Origin: CAMYMQ01 sp963730305
Lineage (GTDB): Bacteria > Pseudomonadota > Alphaproteobacteria > Bin65
Length of the DNA stretch: 64,000 bases
Assembly: GCA_963730305.1 (NCBI GenBank)
Contig: CAVSRB010000004.1
Location: 558,001 to 622,000, forward strand
Reading direction: 5' to 3'
In this document: positions 61,530 to 64,000 of the stretch, piece after piece
How the letters are laid out: each line of letters begins with the position of its first letter
Numbering within the stretch: the first letter of the stretch is position 1
The notes under the pieces: generated by a model
Database searches by the model: none
Told to the model about the DNA's origin: nothing
Seen by the model: only the letters and a program-made list of their open reading frames with translations
Made by a program: the position numbers and the translations under genes

Positions 61530-62602
61530 TCCCGCGCCGCCCGACCTTTGCCGTCGTCCTGCTCGGGCTGGCGGCGGCCGGCTGCACCAGCACGATGCCG
61601 TCGCGCCGTCCGGCGCCGCGGCTGTCGGCCGATCCGGCGACCCGCGACGTCCAGATCGCCGCGCTGCGCACCCGCGAGCGCCAGGCCGAGCGGCTGGTCC
61701 GGGTCGGCGACCGGGTGCTGTTCGCCGGCGCGCCCCTGTGCGGCAGCCGCGTGGTCCGCGCCGTCGGCTTCGTGCTGTGGAACGCCGACAGCGCCGGGCC
61801 CGGCCGCGCCCGGCTGATGCGCACGGTGTTCGGCCTCGACCGGACGGTCCGCGTCCGCGCGGTCGGCGACCGCTCCCCGGCGGCACGGGCCGGCCTCGAG
61901 GTCGGCGATACGCTGGTCGCGGTCGGCGACACGCCGGTGACGGCCGGGCCCAAGGCCGTGCACGCCGCGATCGTCGCGCTGCGCCGCCTCAACAAGGCGG
62001 GCCAGCCCTACCGCCTGACCGTGCGCCGCGACGGCGGCCTGAAGGAGCTCACGGTCACGCCCCGGCCGCGCTGCGACTACAGCTACCGGGTCGCCGGCAC
62101 GACCGAGGTCAACGCCTGGACCAACGGCAGCACGATCATGGTGTCGAGCGGCATGATGCGCTTCGCCGAGACCGACACCGAGCTCGCCGTCGTGTTCGGC
62201 CACGAGCTCGCCCACAACGTCCGCCACCACCTGACCAAGAGCCGGGTCAACTCGGTCGCGGCCAGCACCGGCGGCACGGTCATCGACATCGTGCTCGGCA
62301 CGGTCGGCATCCCGACCTTCGGGGTGTTCGCGACGGTCGGCAGCGCGCTCGGCGGCCGCGTCTATTCCAAGGCCTGGGAGCGGGAGGCCGACCGGGTCGG
62401 CCTCTACTTCGCCGCCCGCGCCGGCTACGACGTCGACAAGGCCCAGCTCCTGTGGCGGCGGCTCGCGGTCGTCTACGGCGGCGACGGGCAGTTCTCCGGC
62501 ACTCACCCGAGCTATGCCGAGCGCATCGTCGACGTCAACGCCACCGCCCGCGAGATCGACGCCAAGCGGGCCAAGGGCGAACCGCTGACGCCGGACGACT
62601 AG
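61526..62602 (+). CDS. M48-family metallopeptidase lipoprotein with PDZ domain
   Basis: A 358-residue exported zinc peptidase. Lipobox LAAAGC (Cys20), a PDZ-like domain at about residues 105-178 (AARAGLEVGDTLVAVGDTPV), then the M48 catalytic domain with HELAH at 226-230 and the third ligand Glu in WEREADRVG (residues about 285-289). It resembles the BepA/LoiP group that acts on outer-membrane proteins. Frame intact; coupled to the DCC gene by ATGA. Confidence 0.88.
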   Translation: MIPRRPTFAVVLLGLAAAGCTSTMPSRRPAPRLSADPATRDVQIAALRTRERQAERLVRVGDRVLFAGAPLCGSRVVRAVGFVLWNADSAGPGRARLMRTVFGLDRTVRVRAVGDRSPAARAGLEVGDTLVAVGDTPVTAGPKAVHAAIVALRRLNKAGQPYRLTVRRDGGLKELTVTPRPRCDYSYRVAGTTEVNAWTNGSTIMVSSGMMRFAETDTELAVVFGHELAHNVRHHLTKSRVNSVAASTGGTVIDIVLGTVGIPTFGVFATVGSALGGRVYSKAWEREADRVGLYFAARAGYDVDKAQLLWRRLAVVYGGDGQFSGTHPSYAERIVDVNATAREIDAKRAKGEPLTPDD

Positions 62603-62689
62603 CCGCCGGCGCCGCACCGCGGGCGCCAAGCCCCCTGACGGCCGCCGCCGCTTCGTGTAGACAGGGCGCCGCGGAGCGAGGAGAGAGAG

Positions 62690-63502
62690 ATGAGCGATCT
62701 CAAGATCGGCGTGGTCGGCTGCGGCGGCCGCATGGGACAGACCCTGGTCCGGATCGTGACCGAGACCGAGGGCGGCGCGCTCGCCGGGGCGAGCGAGGTG
62801 CCCGATCATCCCGCGATCGGCAAGGACGCCGGCGCGCTGGCCGGGCTCGACCCGCTCGGCGTCGCGATCTCCGACGACCCGGCGGCCGTGTTCGACGCCT
62901 GCGACGTGGTGATCGACTTCACCGTGCCGGCCGCCTCGGCGCGCCATGCCCACCTCGCCTTCGAGACCAAGACCGCGCTGGTGCTCGGCACCACCGGGCT
63001 CGACCGGGACCAGGCCGAGCGGGTCGAGGAGGCCGCGGCGGCGGCGGCCGTGGTCTGGGCGCCGAACATGAGCCTCGGGGTCAACATCCTGTTCGCGCTG
63101 ACCGAGCGGGTCGCCCGCGCGCTCGGCGACGACTGGGACATCGAGATCGTCGAGATGCACCACAAGCACAAGGTCGACGCGCCGTCGGGCACCGCGCTCG
63201 GCCTCGGCCGGGCGGCGGCGGCGGGCCGGGGCGTCGACCTCGACACCGTGTCCCAGCGGGTCCGCGACGGCCACACCGGGCCGCGCAAGCGCGGCGACAT
63301 CGGCTTCGCCACCCTGCGCGGCGGCGACGTCACCGGCGACCACACGGTGATCTTCGCGACCGAGGGCGAGCGGGTCGAGCTGAGCCACAAGGCGGCGTCG
63401 CGCGACATCTTCGCCCGCGGCGCGGTGCGGGCCGCGCTGTGGACCCGCGGCCGCAAGCCCGGCCTCTACGACATGGCCGACGTGCTCGGCCTCAAGGACT
63501 GA
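62690..63502 (+). CDS. dapB: 4-hydroxy-tetrahydrodipicolinate reductase
   Basis: A lysine and diaminopimelate pathway enzyme, reducing hydroxy-tetrahydrodipicolinate with NAD(P)H. The 270-residue protein has the dinucleotide motif VGCGGRMGQ and the active-site block EMHHKHKVDAPSGTAL, with LGTTGL and RDGHTGPRKRGDIGFATLRGGDV. ATG 62690 follows AGGAGAGAGAG. The dnaK-dnaJ-dapB neighbourhood is conserved in alphaproteobacteria; here five genes lie between dnaJ and dapB. Confidence 0.95.
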   Translation: MSDLKIGVVGCGGRMGQTLVRIVTETEGGALAGASEVPDHPAIGKDAGALAGLDPLGVAISDDPAAVFDACDVVIDFTVPAASARHAHLAFETKTALVLGTTGLDRDQAERVEEAAAAAAVVWAPNMSLGVNILFALTERVARALGDDWDIEIVEMHHKHKVDAPSGTALGLGRAAAAGRGVDLDTVSQRVRDGHTGPRKRGDIGFATLRGGDVTGDHTVIFATEGERVELSHKAASRDIFARGAVRAALWTRGRKPGLYDMADVLGLKD

Positions 63503-63505
63503 GGT

Positions 63506-64000
63506 TCAGGCCCGCTTCTCGGCGGGCTGGTACTTGTAGCCGTGGGCGGCGCTGCCGTAGGTCGCGATCGCGATGCCGACCAGCGTCATCGCCAGCGCGA
63601 TGACCATCCGCCAGGTCAGCGGCTCGCCCAGCAGGACGACGCCCCAGGTCACGCCGACGCAGGCGGCGAGGTAGTTGTTGGCCGAGACGAAGTTGGGCCC
63701 GGCCGTCGCCAGCAGCCGGTAGAGCGCGAGGAAGGCCAGCCCGGTCGAGAACACGCCCAGGCCGACCAGGCCGACGACCGCCTGCCAGGTCGGCTCGACC
63801 GCCAGCGGCCGGTCGAAGCCGAGCGCCAGCGGCACCGAGATCACCGAGGCGAAGAACAGGACCAGCGCCCCGCTGACCATCGGCGCGACGCCCCGCAGCC
63901 GGCGCGCGATCACGCTGTTGACCGCGTAGCAGAAGGCGCCGGACATCACCAGCAGCTGGCCGATCAGGCCGTCGGTCAGCCCCTCCAGCGCGGCCGGGCC
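63506..64000 (-). CDS. EamA-family transporter (partial, runs off the window)
   Basis: C-terminal half (about 164 codons) of a DMT-superfamily transporter. The frame is open to the window end, so the start lies outside. Visible: GAFCYAVNSVIARRLRG, then several helices and LAFLALYRLLATAGPNFVSANNYLAACVGVTWGVVLLGEPLTWRM, the typical second EamA repeat. Three nt from the dapB stop, convergent. Confidence 0.88.
   Translation of the reverse strand, partial: GPAALEGLTDGLIGQLLVMSGAFCYAVNSVIARRLRGVAPMVSGALVLFFASVISVPLALGFDRPLAVEPTWQAVVGLVGLGVFSTGLAFLALYRLLATAGPNFVSANNYLAACVGVTWGVVLLGEPLTWRMVIALAMTLVGIAIATYGSAAHGYKYQPAEKRA

Overview
This window looks like chromosomal DNA of a high-GC alphaproteobacterium, probably Rhodospirillales-like. 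The evidence is about 70% GC with strongly GC-rich third codon positions, GTG starts, ATGA gene overlaps, and the gene orders maeB-mutS-glnD-murJ, phoR-pst-phoU-phoB and hemW-rdgB-rph-hrcA-grpE-dnaK-dnaJ-dapB. I see no rRNA, tRNA, CRISPR array, insertion sequence or prophage.

Layout. 1-2 kb: the end of a TctA-type carboxylate transporter and a GntR regulator. 2.1-8.8 kb: a complete second F-type ATPase of the N-ATPase type (atpDCQRBEFAG). 9-12 kb: a fatty-acid desaturase, a small secreted protein with two copies of a six-cysteine unit, and the lipid II flippase MurJ. 12.3-14.6 kb: a quinol-type nitric oxide reductase. 15-19 kb: an App1/DUF2183 phosphatase and glnD. 19.2-21.8 kb: an unrecognised three-gene cassette, two paralogous membrane-anchored proteins flanking a membrane-anchored coiled-coil protein. 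21.8-27 kb: mutS and malic enzyme. 27.2-37 kb: a phosphate-starvation locus (phoR, porin, lipoprotein, broken pstB, phoU, phoB, pstSCAB) with three tandem 11-bp-period Pho promoters. 37-49 kb: housekeeping genes (metE-like, gshB, yraN, rsmI, penicillin-binding-protein activator, hemW, rdgB, a hybrid-less histidine kinase, rph). 50-58 kb: hrcA, grpE, dnaK and dnaJ with a four-gene insertion between grpE and dnaK. 58-64 kb: an SDR oxidoreductase, a DCC-family protein, an M48 peptidase lipoprotein, dapB and an EamA transporter that runs off the window.

The Pho locus is the most informative region. A decayed C-terminal half of a divergent PstB sits directly before phoU, where pstB normally lies, while an intact pstSCAB has its own Pho promoter after phoB. 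This suggests that an ancestral phoR-pstSCAB-phoU-phoB operon lost pstSCA and half of pstB to a porin and lipoprotein block, and that a second pst operon was added downstream.

Caution: about 40 apparent frameshifts interrupt otherwise well-conserved genes. Most shift the frame by +1, and they cluster at 13.4-14.3 kb and 33.2-36.5 kb, while 37-53 kb is almost free of them. I treat them as probable sequence errors and annotate each affected gene across its breaks. Several intergenic gaps hold palindromic repeat elements of at least four families.
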